A stretch of DNA of 64,000 bases, from positions 12,995,862 through 13,059,861 of the forward strand of contig OX393573.1 in NCBI GenBank assembly GCA_947652115.1, written 5' to 3'. Origin of the DNA: Blastomussa wellsi. Lineage: Eukaryota; Cnidaria; Anthozoa; Scleractinia; Plerogyridae. Made by a program: the position numbers and the translations under genes. Shown here one piece after another: positions 10,462 through 23,500 of the stretch. The number at the start of each line of letters is the position of its first letter. Positions within the stretch are counted from its first letter, which is position 1. The notes beneath the pieces are model-generated. The model was given only the letters and a program-made list of their open reading frames with translations. It made no database searches and was not told the origin of the DNA.

Positions 10462-11490
10462 GACTACCGTGACTACACCGACTACGCTGACTACACTGAC
10501 TACACTGACCTCACCGACTACACTGACTATACTGACTACACCGACTAAAACGACTACACCGACTACACTGACTACACTGAGTGCACTGACTACACTGACT
10601 ACACTGACTTCACCGACTACACTGACTACAATGACTTCACGGACTACACTGACTACACCTTCTACACTGACTATACTGACTACACTGACTTCACGGACTA
10701 CACCGACTACTCGGACTAAACCGACTACACCGACTACACCGACTACACTGACTACACCGACTACACTGACTACACTGACTACACTGACTACACTGACTAC
10801 ACTGACTACACTGACTACACCGACTACACTGACTACACTGACTACACTGACTACACTGACTACACTGACTACACCGACTACACCGACTACACTGACTACA
10901 CTGATTACACCGACTACACTGACTACATTGACCACAGTGACTACACTGACTACACTGACTACAGTGACTACACCGACTACACTGACTACATTGACCACAC
11001 TGACTACACCGACTACACTGACTACATTGACCACAGTGACTACACTGAATACACTGACTATACTGACTACATTGACCACAGTGACTACACCGACTACACT
11101 GACTACATTGACCACAGTGACTACACTGAATACACTGACTATACTGACTACACCGACTACACTGACTACATTGACCACAGTGACTACAGTGAATACACTG
11201 ACTACACCGACTACACTGACTACACCGACTACACTGACTACATTGACCACACTGACTACACTGACTACACCGACTACACTGACTACACTGACTACACTGA
11301 CTACACTGACTACACCGACTACACTGACTACACTGACTACACCGACTACACTGACTACATTGACCACAGTGACTACAGTGAATACACTGACTACACCGAC
11401 TACACTGACTACACCGACTACACTGACTACATTGACCACAGTGACTACACTGAATACACTGGCTACACTGACTACACGGACTACACCGAA
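10462..11490. repeat. 9-bp minisatellite, about 1.03 kb
   Basis: Roughly 115 head-to-tail copies of a 9-bp unit close to ACTACACTG, with variants (ACTACACCG, ACTACATTG, ACCACAGTG, ATACACTG). Variant blocks recur in larger groups (for example CATTGACCACAGTG every 45-90 bp in 10920-11450), showing higher-order duplication. The 9-bp period is a multiple of 3 and the unit lacks stops, so long frames arise on both strands: Thr-rich on plus, Val/Ser-rich and Cys/Ser-rich on minus. I treat them as by-products of the repeat. Confidence 0.9.
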
Positions 11491-11572
11491 TCTCACCGTC
11501 AGTGACATATATCATCCAAAAATCTCACTTTTGTTTCTTCAGGGAGCGTCAGAATTAGCGAAAAATACCAAA

Positions 11573-11711
11573 ATGGCGAAGATTCTTAATTGCCCTTGCA
11601 CAAATCATTGTAGGGTTTGCGCTTTTCTTTTTCGGTATGGCAGACCTTGTAGTGGTTCATGTTTCGACCGGTTAACGTTTTGGATGTTTTGGGATTTGGA
11701 TGGGTGTTTTG
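11573..11711 (+). pseudogene. Relic of an MS4A-like exon 1 (TM1)
   Basis: Reading from ATG 11573, a one-base shift after the first six codons brings in ALAQIIVGFALFFFGMADLV, matching TM1 of genes C and D (LSILHIIVGALLIAFGIADRV). A TAA follows in that frame before the typical exon end FGIWMGVL and a GTGAGT donor at 11712. The length of 139 bp is not a multiple of 3, in keeping with the shift. No matching downstream exons were found before gene C, so this is a dead or partly deleted paralogue. Confidence 0.75.
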
Positions 11712-11713
11712 GT

Positions 11714-12223
11714 GAGTCTGTGTGCGGCTGTCATATTCTATTATTTTGCGCAAGACAGAAAAAAACTAAACTTGCTTCGAATCAATGTTTAAAGATGGCA
11801 AAGTAATTGATTTTCAATTTGCATTTTTGATCCCAGTTAATAATTGCATGATATGTTCTTCATCTACGTTTTATTGGTTTATTTAAAATCTGGTTCTCAC
11901 GTATTATTTTATCCTCCTATATTCGAAGGTTTGTATGGGGGTACTGGATTCTCAGTTAAAATTTTAGCCATTTCTCAGCTATTAATTAATTTTGACAGAC
12001 CTCAGTTAACGATTACTTCTCATTGACTATTGATGTATTGTTTCTTAGCAAAGCTGTCTATTTCATTAGCCGAACAGTATCAAGTCGATGATTTCTGATA
12101 ACTTTTCTCTTGGAATTAACCATGTCTAAAACTTTTCCTCCTGAAGGTTGAAGCTCTCCTGATATTTAAATATTATTAATGTTAAAGTTCATATGACACG
12201 AAATTTATTTCTCTTGATTCATG
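11714..12223. other. Spacer between relic exon 1 and MITE
   Basis: AT-rich DNA with no recognisable exon, repeat or RNA gene. Confidence 0.4.
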
Positions 12224-12225
12224 TA

Positions 12226-12676
12226 GTTGGATATCCAAAGAAAACGTTTCGAAGCTTTAAAAGTGCTGGAAAAATCTAAAAAGCGTTGTTTTTGCTTTCA
12301 AAATACGCACAATTTCCCTTCAAATTTGTCCCAGAGACTGGGACCTAGTTTATCGACGGCGAAGTTATTCGTGACGTCACATTGCGTACCTTTGCCGCGA
12401 AGGTCTGTTGTCGCTAAGAGATTTCTGCAGTACTTCGTAGTGGACAGATAGTGCGTTGAAAGGCAAAGATGTCCAGTGATTCTAATGATTCCTTTGAGTC
12501 GGACTCTTCTGTAAGTTGCATTGAGGTACACAATGTGACGTCACGTTCCGATATCACGTGCGATTTTGGCCGCGCGATGACCGGGACAAATTTGAAGGCA
12601 AATTGCGCGTATTTTGAAAGCCAAAAAAAAATGCCTGTTAGATTTTTCCAGCACTCGTTTTCTATAGATATCCAAC
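12226..12676. mobile_element. Foldback MITE with long inverted repeats and TA duplication
   Basis: Left end GTTGGATATCCAAAGAAAACG and right end CGTTTTCTATAGATATCCAAC are inverse, each flanked by TA. Inverse similarity continues inward for about 115 bp per arm (CTTTCAAAATACGCACAATT on the left versus its inverse on the right). No transposase frame. Reading frames predicted over it come from the arms. Confidence 0.8.
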
Positions 12677-12678
12677 TA

Positions 12679-14229
12679 AAATATTTTGTTCACGACCTCA
12701 AAATGTCTCGTCGCGTTGACAAAGCAGAACGGAAAACCTGAAAAAGACGAGAAAATACTGATTGAGTTGGATTTTAATGGCTTAGACATTCTTATCTTCT
12801 ACATTCTGTTGAAGTAATACCAAATAGTGCTGAAGAGTAACTTTTAGAAGGAAACATGAGCGCTACCAGGAGCGTCCAACCTCCATCATTTCGTGCAACG
12901 CCGTCTTTACAAGTGCATGGGTCTATTTTTAGATAAGTCTTTCCCGCGAAAATTAATGTGTCCGTTGACGTCCGCACCCAACGCGGCTTTAAAGCAAAAT
13001 GGCGGAACTAGCGGCCAAAATTCTGTCCTACGCGAAAGCGTTTCAACTTGTTATTCCGTTCTCCACTCCTGAATAAAATTGTTCAGATTTTACCAATGAA
13101 TAAATTGAAGCGCATGTGACGTAAAAATTAGAGGTTAAAGGTACCTTTTTTGACCTTTTCAAGGTCATAACCTACCCGGTGAAAGTTTTTGTTTTTGATA
13201 TATCTTTTGCATAATCGACAAAAGTAAAATTTTTTACATTTGTTTTCCTGACAGTAGGGTTCATAGCTACCTTATTTTTTTATAAATTTAAAGGTAGCTC
13301 TGAACCCTATGGATATTTCGGGGGCGGGGGTTGCACACTCTCCCTCTAGATGCGCCCCTGGATACATGGAATATATATCTCCTTTTACAGACAACTGATT
13401 TATTCTAAACTTGCATAGCGGAGTTTGTCGGACTTTTCATTTTCCTTTTAGTCAGAAGACATACTATGAATTGAATTATAAAACATTCAGTCATACCAGA
13501 AGACGTCGTTAAAGTAAAGATCACGTTCTAACAATAAGTTCAACACTTTTAAGTTAAAGATCTTAGTTCGTCTATTGTATAAAGTTAAACTTAAAGTCAC
13601 AAAACCCAGTTTAATTAATTAAAATTTAAACGTTCTGTATTTATTCTTGACAATTCACCTTATTCCAAAATGGCAGCTGATTTATGTACATACAAATTGG
13701 CCCTTGTTGCCTCGTTCAAGATAAAATATTCTTTTGATTTTTGAGCTTAAAAACGAGGCAAGAAGGGCTAATTTGAATACCAACAAAAGAATATTAGAAT
13801 GGTAGCCATTTTGGAATAAGATGTATGCAGTACCTGGACATAAAACTTCAAATAAAAAATCAGTATAAAAAACACTAATGCAATATCGATTCTTTTCACT
13901 GTTTTAATTAGTATGGACTGTGTAGACGGTGTGCTGTTTTTATGTTACACTTAAAGGCGATTCGTCACGGTTTGTGTCTTTTGAAAAATTTAGACTAAAT
14001 TTTTTAAAATCATCATTTGCAATCCGTCTCAATCTTCTCCATCCTCCACCATCCTTGTTCCTTTTTGGTGTAGTATCGCCTCGTTGGTGTTTTTCGTCCT
14101 TTGTAAACTAGTAGTTTTAGGTTTTCTACGTTTTAAGGGTAATTTGGTTCGTTGCAAAAACTAACTCAAAATATCGTGACGTAGCTACTTTAATCAGGAA
14201 TTATAGAGATTACACTGCCACTGATTTGT
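12679..14229. other. Intergenic stretch with two small foldbacks
   Basis: A short inverted repeat AGGGTTCATAGCTACCTT / AAGGTAGCTCTGAACCCTA occupies 13255-13310. A longer foldback at 13659-13820 has ends CTTATTCCAAAATGGC / GCCATTTTGGAATAAG with further inverse similarity inside (GGCCCTTGTTGCCTCG). These look like MITEs. I see no gene. Confidence 0.6.
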
Positions 14230-14230
14230 A

Positions 14231-14392
14231 TAGGTAATCACATGAGGCCAAGTACTATTAAGGATTAATTGCACGAGAGTTTTCAAAATTTTCCAAAATT
14301 GCCCGAGTCGCGAAGCGACGAGGGCAATTTGGAAAATTTTGAAAACTCAAGTGCAATTAATCCTTAATAGTACGAGGTCTCATGGGATTACT
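14231..14392. repeat. Near-perfect long hairpin (foldback element)
   Basis: Arms 14251-14306 and 14316-14373 are almost perfect inverse copies (AGTACTATTAAGGATTAATT... inverse at the right), around a loop near CGCGAAGCG. Weaker symmetry extends outward (GTAATCACATGAGG / CATGGGATTACTTG). An outer inverted pair TTTATCAATAAAGGGC / GCCCTTTATTGATAAA at 14396 and 14595 suggests a larger composite foldback. Confidence 0.8.
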
Positions 14393-14632
14393 TGTTTATC
14401 AATAAAGGGCAAAATTTATACGAAGGAAAATCACGCGCGCAGTCTATTGTTATCTGGGAAGCCTGTTTAGCGCTACGGCAATTAACGGATTAGCCAATCA
14501 TTAACAGGTAATCATGCCCTCTCTTGATTACTAAAAATGCCCTCGATTAAGAAAAAATGCCCTCTCTCTCAACCAATCAGCGCTCAGTAATTTTGCCCTT
14601 TATTGATAAACATTGAAACCATGATTCGAATA

Positions 14633-15004
14633 TTAGGGAGCGTAAGCAAACCACGACGGCAACGTCAACGAGAACGTCGCAAAACAAAAGATTTAATTAG
14701 CAGTACAATAGCTCTGCACGTGCGTTCTAATTCTTTGTACATTTCTCTGCCGTCCTCTGCAAAACAACGACGTGAAATGATCAAATTCTGAGTACTTTGG
14801 AGAACGTGAACCTCGAAGGCTAAATTTTCGTGTTTCTGTTTGAAAATAAACACCGTCTTTATATTTTCTTCAAGAACTATGTTTGAAAGCGATAGATGCA
14901 CCGAATACATCAAGGCAATTGCGAGATTCATGCGTAAAATATAAATTCATTTTTAAGCAGGCGTTGTCCTAGCCGTCGCCGTCGTCATTGCTTAAGCTCC
15001 CTAA
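14633..15004. mobile_element. MITE family B, copy 1 (TTAGGGAG...CTCCCTAA)
   Basis: Left end TTAGGGAGCGTAAGCAA and right end TTGCTTAAGCTCCCTAA are inverse; TA flanks both sides. The subterminal parts are CpG-rich (CGACGGCAACG / CGTTG...CCGTCG). Related copies occur at 38009-38233 and 41512-41896. Confidence 0.85.
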
Positions 15005-15006
15005 TA

Positions 15007-15513
15007 TTTTACAATCACCTCTCGCATTAGGGTTACGTATAGTACCTGCTTTCAATTTTTAACTGTAAACACATTTTTGCGTGGGTGGCCACGATCACCA
15101 AAACCCTTCTTCGTCTTCTTCAAAGCTAGTATGCTTGCAAATCCTGCTGCAAATTTACAGAAATCTAAAAGCACTTCTATTTATATCAAATAATCATATC
15201 TGGTGAAGATAGATGTAGTAAGCAGGGCTAAGCACCGATTACCAACCGCACAAAACGAACAAAGCACCTAAGAAGCATTGACGCAATACTCTGTTTTGTT
15301 TGTGGTCACAACCTCGGCAGCATTATTCAAATTAGCTCTTCCTTAATTGCTATTGCAAATAACCAAAATCAGCTTTTAAAATTGTCTTTAGTTTTATTTT
15401 CTAAATTGGTCTCGGTTTAGGCTTTGTTTAAAATAGCTCAAGGCAGCGATGATTTCATAGGCATCAAACAACCTAATATCTTACCTCAAAACGCTGGAAA
15501 TCACGTTTCAGTC
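15007..15513. other. Spacer with an unassigned open stretch
   Basis: An open frame of about 35 codons (from 15424 to the MITE at 15522) reads into the next element. No motif is recognised. Confidence 0.3.
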
Positions 15514-15521
15514 GACCAGCC

Positions 15522-15685
15522 CATAGGCGTACGAGACCCCCCTCCCCCTGTTTCAATATTTAACATTTTTCGGGCAAAACGCTCAGGATTCGGACAACAG
15601 CAGTTGCAATTATCAGGCGGTTGTATACCGGTTTAATGCCAGCCCACCCCCTCCCCCTAAGTCCAAGGGTGCTCGTACGCCTATG
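15522..15685. mobile_element. hAT-like MITE with 8-bp target duplication
   Basis: Termini CATAGGCGTACGAG and CTCGTACGCCTATG are perfect inverses. The 8-bp duplication GACCAGCC stands at 15514-15521 and 15686-15693, the length typical of hAT elements. The body is C-rich near both ends. Total 164 bp, no coding capacity. Confidence 0.85.
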
Positions 15686-15693
15686 GACCAGCC

Positions 15694-16811
15694 ACTATAA
15701 AGCAGCCACCATTGAGGAAGTATATGCTATACAAAATGAGCTGACCCAGTTTCCCCGAAAATCCTGTGACGATAAAGATTCTGGACACTGGGTCTGCTAC
15801 ATACCTACAAAATTTAGCTTAGTAACTACTTTTGATAATAAATTAATTGGGGATGATCATGAGCATCCACCTTTTACTGAAAAAGTCGAATTTCTTGTTG
15901 ATCTTTCCTTCTGCCTCTGCACAAACATTTCGATTCTCGTGGGTATTAATTTTGCACCACCTAACGGAGATGAAAATCGACAAAAATATGATTTGGGAAA
16001 TGCATATTTTAGTTTATTAGGAATGACTCCGTTCATAATTATTAAGATTTTGCTGTCCTTTCGAAAAGATGAAATTACAATTTTAAACGCCCAATACGCG
16101 TGCGTTTTGTTTTTGACAAAAACCTGGGGCTGGGACGACCCCTCGATCCCTTTGCAACCACCCTGTTTGAAAACTTTGAATTTTGTGTCGAATTAGGATT
16201 CTTCTGCAGTCCCAATTATTTTAAAGTAATTCAGTAAGTTGAGAAAAGGGCATGTGTGAGTGCGGAACGTTACTCACAGGACGAACTTTTTACGCTCTTC
16301 AAACAGTTTGCTACTGACACTCTGGGAGGTTAACAATACTTGGAAGTGAAACGATGTGTAGCTGAGTGGTAACAAAATGTTAAACCAAGCGATGTAAGTC
16401 AGTAAATAACGAAGTAAAACAAACATTGGACTACAATAATCCAATATAAAAGGAAGAAAATGGTAACATGACATACAAAAAGTAAAGGTCCGCGTTAGGG
16501 ATTCTTACAAGTTCAGCAACCTAACTAGACCATACCTGTTTACAAATCAAACGTCCTGAACAGTGTGATGAATTTGTTGTTTTGAAAGTTCAAGTAGCCT
16601 TGAAATTGGTTCCAGAGTTGCTTAGTTAGCATAGGAATAATAATTGGTAAGTAATGTATAATAGTCCTTCAATTTCTTTTACCTGACATCGAAGATATTA
16701 TTATCAACAGAGAATAGTGGCGGACAGAGAATGGTATTTTGAATTTTGTAAGGAGGATGGTATAGAATGGCAAAGGCTTGTCTACTGAAAATAACGAGTT
16801 TTGGAATTCTT
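15694..16811 (+). other. Unassigned region with an open stretch to 16196
   Basis: A frame open from inside the preceding MITE to TAG/TAA at 16196 gives about 165 codons of non-MITE protein starting HYKAATIEEVYAIQ. Without the MITE, a TTTCAG acceptor at 15505-15510 would lead into it in the same frame, so it could be an old terminal exon split by the MITE. I recognise no family and codon usage is not distinctive. The rest is AT-rich with no signal. Confidence 0.25.
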
Positions 16812-16818
16812 GTGCGAC

Positions 16819-17171
16819 CACAGGCAGCCCAAGCTCATGTTGTGATCAGGATCATATTGCATAATAGCTGTCATGGCAAAAATATAAGAGTTTGTATGGG
16901 AATATTTTACAACACCTTTTAGCAAACCGAAATACTGCCAACTCTTAAATAAAATTACCTTACCTTACTTTCTCTGTGTTTTTATTCTTGCCTGAACGCT
17001 TATTTTGCCGATTATTGGCCATTTAGGCGAGTTATCGCTTTCTGGGTTCCCCACTACAAAGAAAAGAACAAGGCTGCACACTCCAGTTCGGAACGCCCGA
17101 CGAGCTAAGCGAAAAATCCCAGCTTAAAATGGTCAAAAATGGTTTGTTGTGGTGAGCTTGGGCTGCCTGTG
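16819..17171. mobile_element. MITE with 7-bp target duplication upstream of gene C
   Basis: Ends CACAGGCAGCCCAAGCTCA and TGAGCTTGGGCTGCCTGTG are perfect inverses (19 bp). GTGCGAC is duplicated at 16812-16818 and 17172-17178. It lies about 240 bp before the gene C start codon, within its likely promoter region. Confidence 0.85.
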
Positions 17172-17407
17172 GTGCGACAAGCAGGCTTTAGCATCTAAAT
17201 TAAAATAATGATAACGATAATAAATAATTCTTCAATATAAATCATGCCCACCTCAAGATAACTTTTGAAGTGCTTCACGTTTTCAGAAAACGTGCCAACA
17301 TAAATTGGATTCTTATTTTTAGCTATGCAAATTTGCAATTGATGACGTATTTGTTATTCGAAGCTCATTGCGCGACGATCCCGAAGCTCTGCTCAACTCG
17401 ATTCAAC

Positions 17408-17575
17408 ATGGCGAATTGTGAAGCGAACGCTGTTAGCATGGCAAGGGTTCTTTCAATCTTGCACATCATTGTCGGGGCTCTACTTATCGCCTTCGGCATT
17501 GCTGATCGTGTCTTGGTGTACGGCTACGGGAGTTATACCGGTTACGTTGGTTATGGCATTTGGATAGGAGTTTGG
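17408..17575 (+). CDS. Gene C exon 1 (N-terminus, TM1, start of TM2)
   Basis: ATG 17408 opens MANCEANAVSMARVL; the donor is GTGAGA at 17576. The exon end GYGIWIGVW is conserved in gene D (YFGIWIGVV), in the relic at 11711 (FGIWMGVL) and in the stub at 30156 (YGIWMGIW), each followed by GTGAG. This is the best marker of the family in the window. Confidence 0.8.
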
Positions 17576-20500
17576 GTGAGAACATTGTACATGATTGTAT
17601 TTATTCACGGAGAAGCTTGTCCCATTCGAATGTAAGTTGTTTGTTTTTTTAGTTCAGCGGGCCTGAGGTTTTGAAAATTTTCTTTTGCTCCCAGCCATTA
17701 CATCTTTTATTTATCGTTCAAACGCGTTGTCGAAAAAGCTTTATAGCGAAATCACAATACTAGAGTATTAAGTGTCTAAATTTGCGTATTTCGCCGAGCA
17801 CTGTCTGTTTTTTATGCAAAATAGAACAACTTCCAAGCCGATTTAGTGGTCCATAAATTACTCATCGATCTTAGAAGTTTGCTCAATCTGGAAAGTCTAA
17901 ATGGCGTGGTGAATATTCACAACTCAGTGGCGAAAGTTAGAATACGCTTTTTAATTTCCGTGTTGGTGACACAATGGATCTGAAATCATTGGACTCGCGC
18001 AGACGTCGAGTGCCCAACCATTCTCTGCTCAACATGTTGGCAAGCACGTTTTCGGCGAGTATTTCGTTTCATTTCACTTGGGTGGTAAAAGTTGTGTTTG
18101 GATGAGATGCAATTGAATTACTGGTTTAAATTCTGCATTATACTTGCATACATTTTCGACTGTCAAACCTGTCCGTGCTCGATACTCATAGAGTTTAATG
18201 TGAACCTAAAAAAACCTTTCATATAGTTTTGTTGAAATGATCATTTTAGCTAACTAAAGTTACAAAGGGGTATTTTCACGATTTTCGAAGGCGCGAGGCT
18301 TTCATCGCAAAATTTAATCTCAACCCTTCGGTCTCTTTCCGGTTTCTCTTGGATAATCGCCCAATCTTATAACTTCTTCTGCTCTCTGTTTTAATAAAGA
18401 ATTCACTTGATATTTTTCATCTAGGATTACTCTGGAGACGCTTCACACAAAGGAACAACGAAATGTTGTCATATTTTAGCTTCGTTTTGCACCAAACTCG
18501 CCATGATTTAATATGACCAGTAAACGGCCTTAAAGCTGTTTGAGGATTAAAACTTTCCGCTTCGGCCATGTTGTTGGTGACAAATCTGTCCGTTTGATAT
18601 GTGAAACCAGGCACAACTTAACTACCCGCGATGACTAACCGGAACCCACTCAGTCTGCTGAAACATATGGCACGAAATCCTTATGGTATTCACGACGGAG
18701 CTTAATATTGCAAACCAAAAAAATACAGAAGCCTAAAATTTTAGACCCAAAAAATACCTGGTATCAAAATTTTCAACCCAAAAACGTACAAGACTTAAAT
18801 ACCTCAATACTGGGATTTATTCAATCAAGCAGAACTTTCTAATGCATGATTTTGCATCAATAAGCTTATGAAATTGGTATGTCCGTTAATGTCTCTTCGT
18901 CTTCCCTTCGAATGAACATTTTTCTGATCCACTGATCGCAACGAAAACCCGAAACAAAAAGTTCGCTCGGATATAAAACCCCAAAAATACCGAGCGTGTA
19001 AATTTTCAACCCCCAAAAATACATCGGACCCTCCCCCGCCATGTATACTTCGAGTACCTCCCCCCCCCCCGGGATTTTAAGATTTGAAATATTCGTCTGG
19101 TAATAAAATATTCAAATCAATTCCTTTCGTGGTATTTCCTGTTTGTGTGAAACTCCTGTCACGCAATTGCACATAACGCGACCTTGCCTTTGTTACCCTT
19201 TTATCGAGTTCTTATATATTAGGGAATTCAAAGAAGAGGATTAATTACTCTCATGCCCCAAAAAAAACAAACAAACAAACCGGCCAATCTCTTAAAAAAA
19301 TTGGAGGCCTATTACTCTGCTTAACTGCGACTATAAAATTTAAACTAGATCCATTGCTAGTAGAATGCGAAAGGCCCCACCAAGGATATCAATTAACAGT
19401 GATCAAACTGTCCGATTCATCGGAGAAAACATCAGATTAATTGATAGTATTATGAATTATACACATACAGATAAAAATACCTGGTCTCCTGTTATTTGTT
19501 GACTTTGAAAAAGCCTTCGATAGTATTGAGTGGTATTTTATAGAAATAAAAACTCAGAAGTATTATAATTTTGGAACTTCTCTGATTTTTTGGGTAAAAG
19601 TATTTTATACCAGCATCAGTAGCTGCGTTCTTTTTCACCATAGGTCTCGGTGTGAGACAGGGATGTCCGCTCTCCCCTTATTTGTTTATTTTCAATTCAA
19701 TTCAATTCAATGTTTATTCACCACATATTTACATCACTGAGGCTCTGGTATCATAATTATAATTGTGCTGAAATACTGGGTAGTGCAATAAGGAAGGATA
19801 AAGAGATTCATGGAATAAATATTCTTGATACTGACTGAGTGCAAGTTATCCCAATACGCAGATGACACGACTATGATTTTGGATGGCTCCAAATCCTCCT
19901 TTTTGAGATCTCTACACCTACTTGATGAATTTGCTTCCGTATCGGGTTTGAAAGTTTGGTGCCTCTAAAGATTCTAATCTCATCTTCCCTTCAAGTAAAC
20001 CAATAACATGGGCTGACAGGAGGGTCTTCGCCTTGGGAGTTTGGTTTTCGACTTTGGAAGATAGTTCTCGTCATCTTAATTTTATTGAAAAAGTTGAGAA
20101 AATAAAGCGTATTTTAGACAATTGGTCCGCTAGAAGGCTTACCCTCTTGGGTAAAATTACAATTATAAAAGCTTTGGCCGTATCACAAATTGTCTACATA
20201 TTGTCGTCTCTTCCAACACCCCCGGACATACTTAAGATAATCAACTCTATATTGTATGATTTCGTTTGGGACGGTAAGGGCGATAAAATCAAAAGGACAA
20301 CAATGATAAACAATTACGAGAAGGGAGGACTTAAAGTGCACCTAACCCCAAAATATTTTTTTTTCGCTAGAGTAAACCTTTGCACCAATTTGAAACGCAT
20401 TGCACCTTTTTACCAAATTCTGACTATTTATAGCATTCAAAAATTACGATAAACTGTGCATCATTTGTTCCACGACCGAGTCAGAAGGGGCGTGGGTCTA

Positions 20501-23500
20501 TTCCCGATTTGACGTCACAAACTGATTTGCATGCATGTTTACAACGCCTTGCTGTGATGCAAATCATTTTGTGACGTCAAACCAGGAATAGACACACGCC
20601 CCTTCTGACTCGGTCGTGGAACAAATGATGCACAGTTTTTCATAACGTTTGAATGCTATAAATAGCCAGAATTTGGTAAAAAGGAGAAAAGAAAGGTACA
20701 ATGCGTTTAAAACTGGTTCTAAGGTATATCTTAGCAAAAAAAAAAATTTTTGAATCATTGGAAATGAAGTGGGTCCAAGGGTACCTAAAAAAGGGAAATG
20801 GAACTTGTTTTTCAACGTCACTTAGGGAAGTACGAAGGTAGACTGTTGTTTCGATGCAACTTAAAACAGCAGGATACCTCACTGCTAATTCTCCAAGACC
20901 CTTTCTTGAAGGAGATAATACAATACTGGACCAATTTTAACTTCCGAGACGAGCACATAGAATTTTTCTCCGCATTTATATGGTACAACTCTCACATAAG
21001 AATAGACAATCGCCCATTCTTCTACAGATCGTGGCTGAGAGCGGCGGTAAAGGAGATTAGAGATCTGTTAGATCAATAACGAACGAAATTTTCAAAATTA
21101 TAACGCCGTTATAGATAAATACAGAATTAAAACCAATTATCTCGAATATTACAAAGTAACATCTGCTGTAGCGCATTATAAGCAAGTGCACTTTACAGTC
21201 CATCATAACCCACCACCAAATGATCCAGTTGACAACCTTTTTTTTTTACAATAAGGTTTCCAAAAAGTTTTATGAATATTTAATAAACAAAAAATCTTCT
21301 ATACTATTAAGAAGTCAGGGGAAGTAGTTGGAAGAGACTAGGAACATAGCTAGTAATCCTGACATAACAGTAAACTGGAAAAATACGTACTGCCTGTCAT
21401 CTTTGTGTACCAGAGAGTAAACGCTTAGAGTGTTCAATTTTAAATTTCTTCATAGAAGAATTGCCACAAATGACTTTCTGTACAAGAGAAAATTAAACAA
21501 ACAGATTCCTGCTCCTTCTGTGAGGAACAAAAAGAAACTCTCGCTCATTTATTTTGGACTTGCAAACACAGAGAACTTCTGTAAGGGCATCTTCGAGTGG
21601 ATTTCTCAAAACTTCAAAGATGTAGAAAATGTTTCTCCTTCTTTGACTCTCTGTTTTGGTCTCATTGATGATGTAAAAGATGTTCTCTTTGATCACCTAC
21701 TTCTTCTGGCCAGATATTACATATACAACTGTCGACTTGGGAACAAGCTTCCTAACTCACAAGTGTATATACAACTACTTATAAATGCGATGGAAATTGA
21801 AAAGCAAACTTTAAGTGATCTCTTAGTTTGTATTCCACAGTACCGTAAGCATTGTTAGTATTGTAAGAATTATTAGTATTTGTAAGCATTGTTAGCATTG
21901 CGAGTAAGATTGGTATTGTAAGTTAGGTAACTATTGTAAGTAATGTTAGTATTATACGTAATGTTAGTGTTGTACGTAACGTTAATACTGTAAAGATGTC
22001 TGCTCTGTAAGCAATAAAACAAACTAAAAACAACAACAACAACAACAACAAAAAAAAAACGATGGTGAAGACGTGCTTTCGCCGGAGTAAAACTGCGAGC
22101 AAAACCTGACATTCTTAAAACAATTCCAAACTTATAGTCTCGCAAACGTCAAACTACGTAATAAAGCAGCTTAAAAACAAAGCGTAGAAACAAAATTTTA
22201 ACAGCTAACCTTTATTGGAAATTCTTGACAACATGCTGCATTAATACAAAGCTCTTCCAAGTGCGTTAGCGAAACACGGTAAAAATTAACAGATTCCATT
22301 CAACTAGCTTCACGTCAAACTTTGGCGTTTTCCCCTTCATAGTTGAATTCAATCCGGATTAATATTCATCAGAAAACGAATTTGATGATATTCTTTAGTC
22401 CCGTTTGGATGCATTTTGTCGCTCATTTTGGAGAAACAACAGCGGCCTAGACGGTAAACAGTTAGAAAACGTTTTCAACAACCGCGCGTAATGGCGTCAT
22501 CCGACTACGTCATTTATGTTCCCGTCCATTTTGTTCGACCGTGAACATTAGGCAATGTGACGTGAGAATTTCTACTGTTATGCTATGTTACATGTCAATT
22601 TGACCAATCTCAGTAGAACTTAGCCGTCAACCATCGAATTCAAATGGCTAAATGATTCGCTATCATCCATAAAAAACTGCATTTAACTGTCGAAGGTATT
22701 CCCCCAATTAAGGTAATGGGTAATGTGTTGAGGTAGAGCCAAGAGGCAAAGAGGGGGGAGGGGAGGGTAGCCCGCGTGTAGCCGTTTCTTAATTTCTTCG
22801 CGTGGAAGGTGTTGAAAATTGCTAAAGGGGTTCCATTTCTACCGTTATCTATGCAGTTGGAAAATTAATTAATGGCGGCCATAAATTCTCGTAAATAAAA
22901 GTCCAAAAAAGATAACTTCTAATGTTTGTAATGGAATGAAATTTGGCAAGATACCCGAAAAAGTCGTACTATTAACGAAAATGTAAAAAAATGGATATCG
23001 AAAATTTCATCGTAGTAGCACTTTAACGGGCGATGCCATAATTGGTAACCAAGCTTTTCGGAATGGACGATGCTATATCTGCTTTAGTTTAGGCCTGGAC
23101 TAGATAGAAACTGGTTATAATTTGGTGATAGACTAATAAACACTCTTAAATTGCTTAATTGCTCACTTTCTAACTGGTTTCTTTCGGTTAACTTTTATTT
23201 GTTGGCTGGGGCAATAGCAAAGTAAAATTGGTCATTGAGCGTTCGTTTTGGACGGGCTAGTTTTGCTGACCAAAAAAAAATACCCAATACGTCCATATCA
23301 AAACTGAAAAAGTAACTCTCGCACGCATTGCGTGCCTATGTTTTTATAGTGTGACAGTGAAAACCACCAATTTACTATTGTCTTATCTTGATGGTGTTCT
23401 ATTTCAGATGTGCATCGCAGGGGGTCTTGGTATCCCTGGGTCTGGCAAAGAGCGAACTACGGCACGCAATGTATTTGTAAGTTGATAAATAATGTGAATT

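Noticed and set aside
10436..11806. 456-codon Thr-rich plus-strand frame, and Val-rich and Cys-rich minus-strand frames, over 10.4-11.5 kb
   Set aside because: They arise from a 9-bp repeat without stops; no signal peptide, no non-repetitive domain and several frames open at once.
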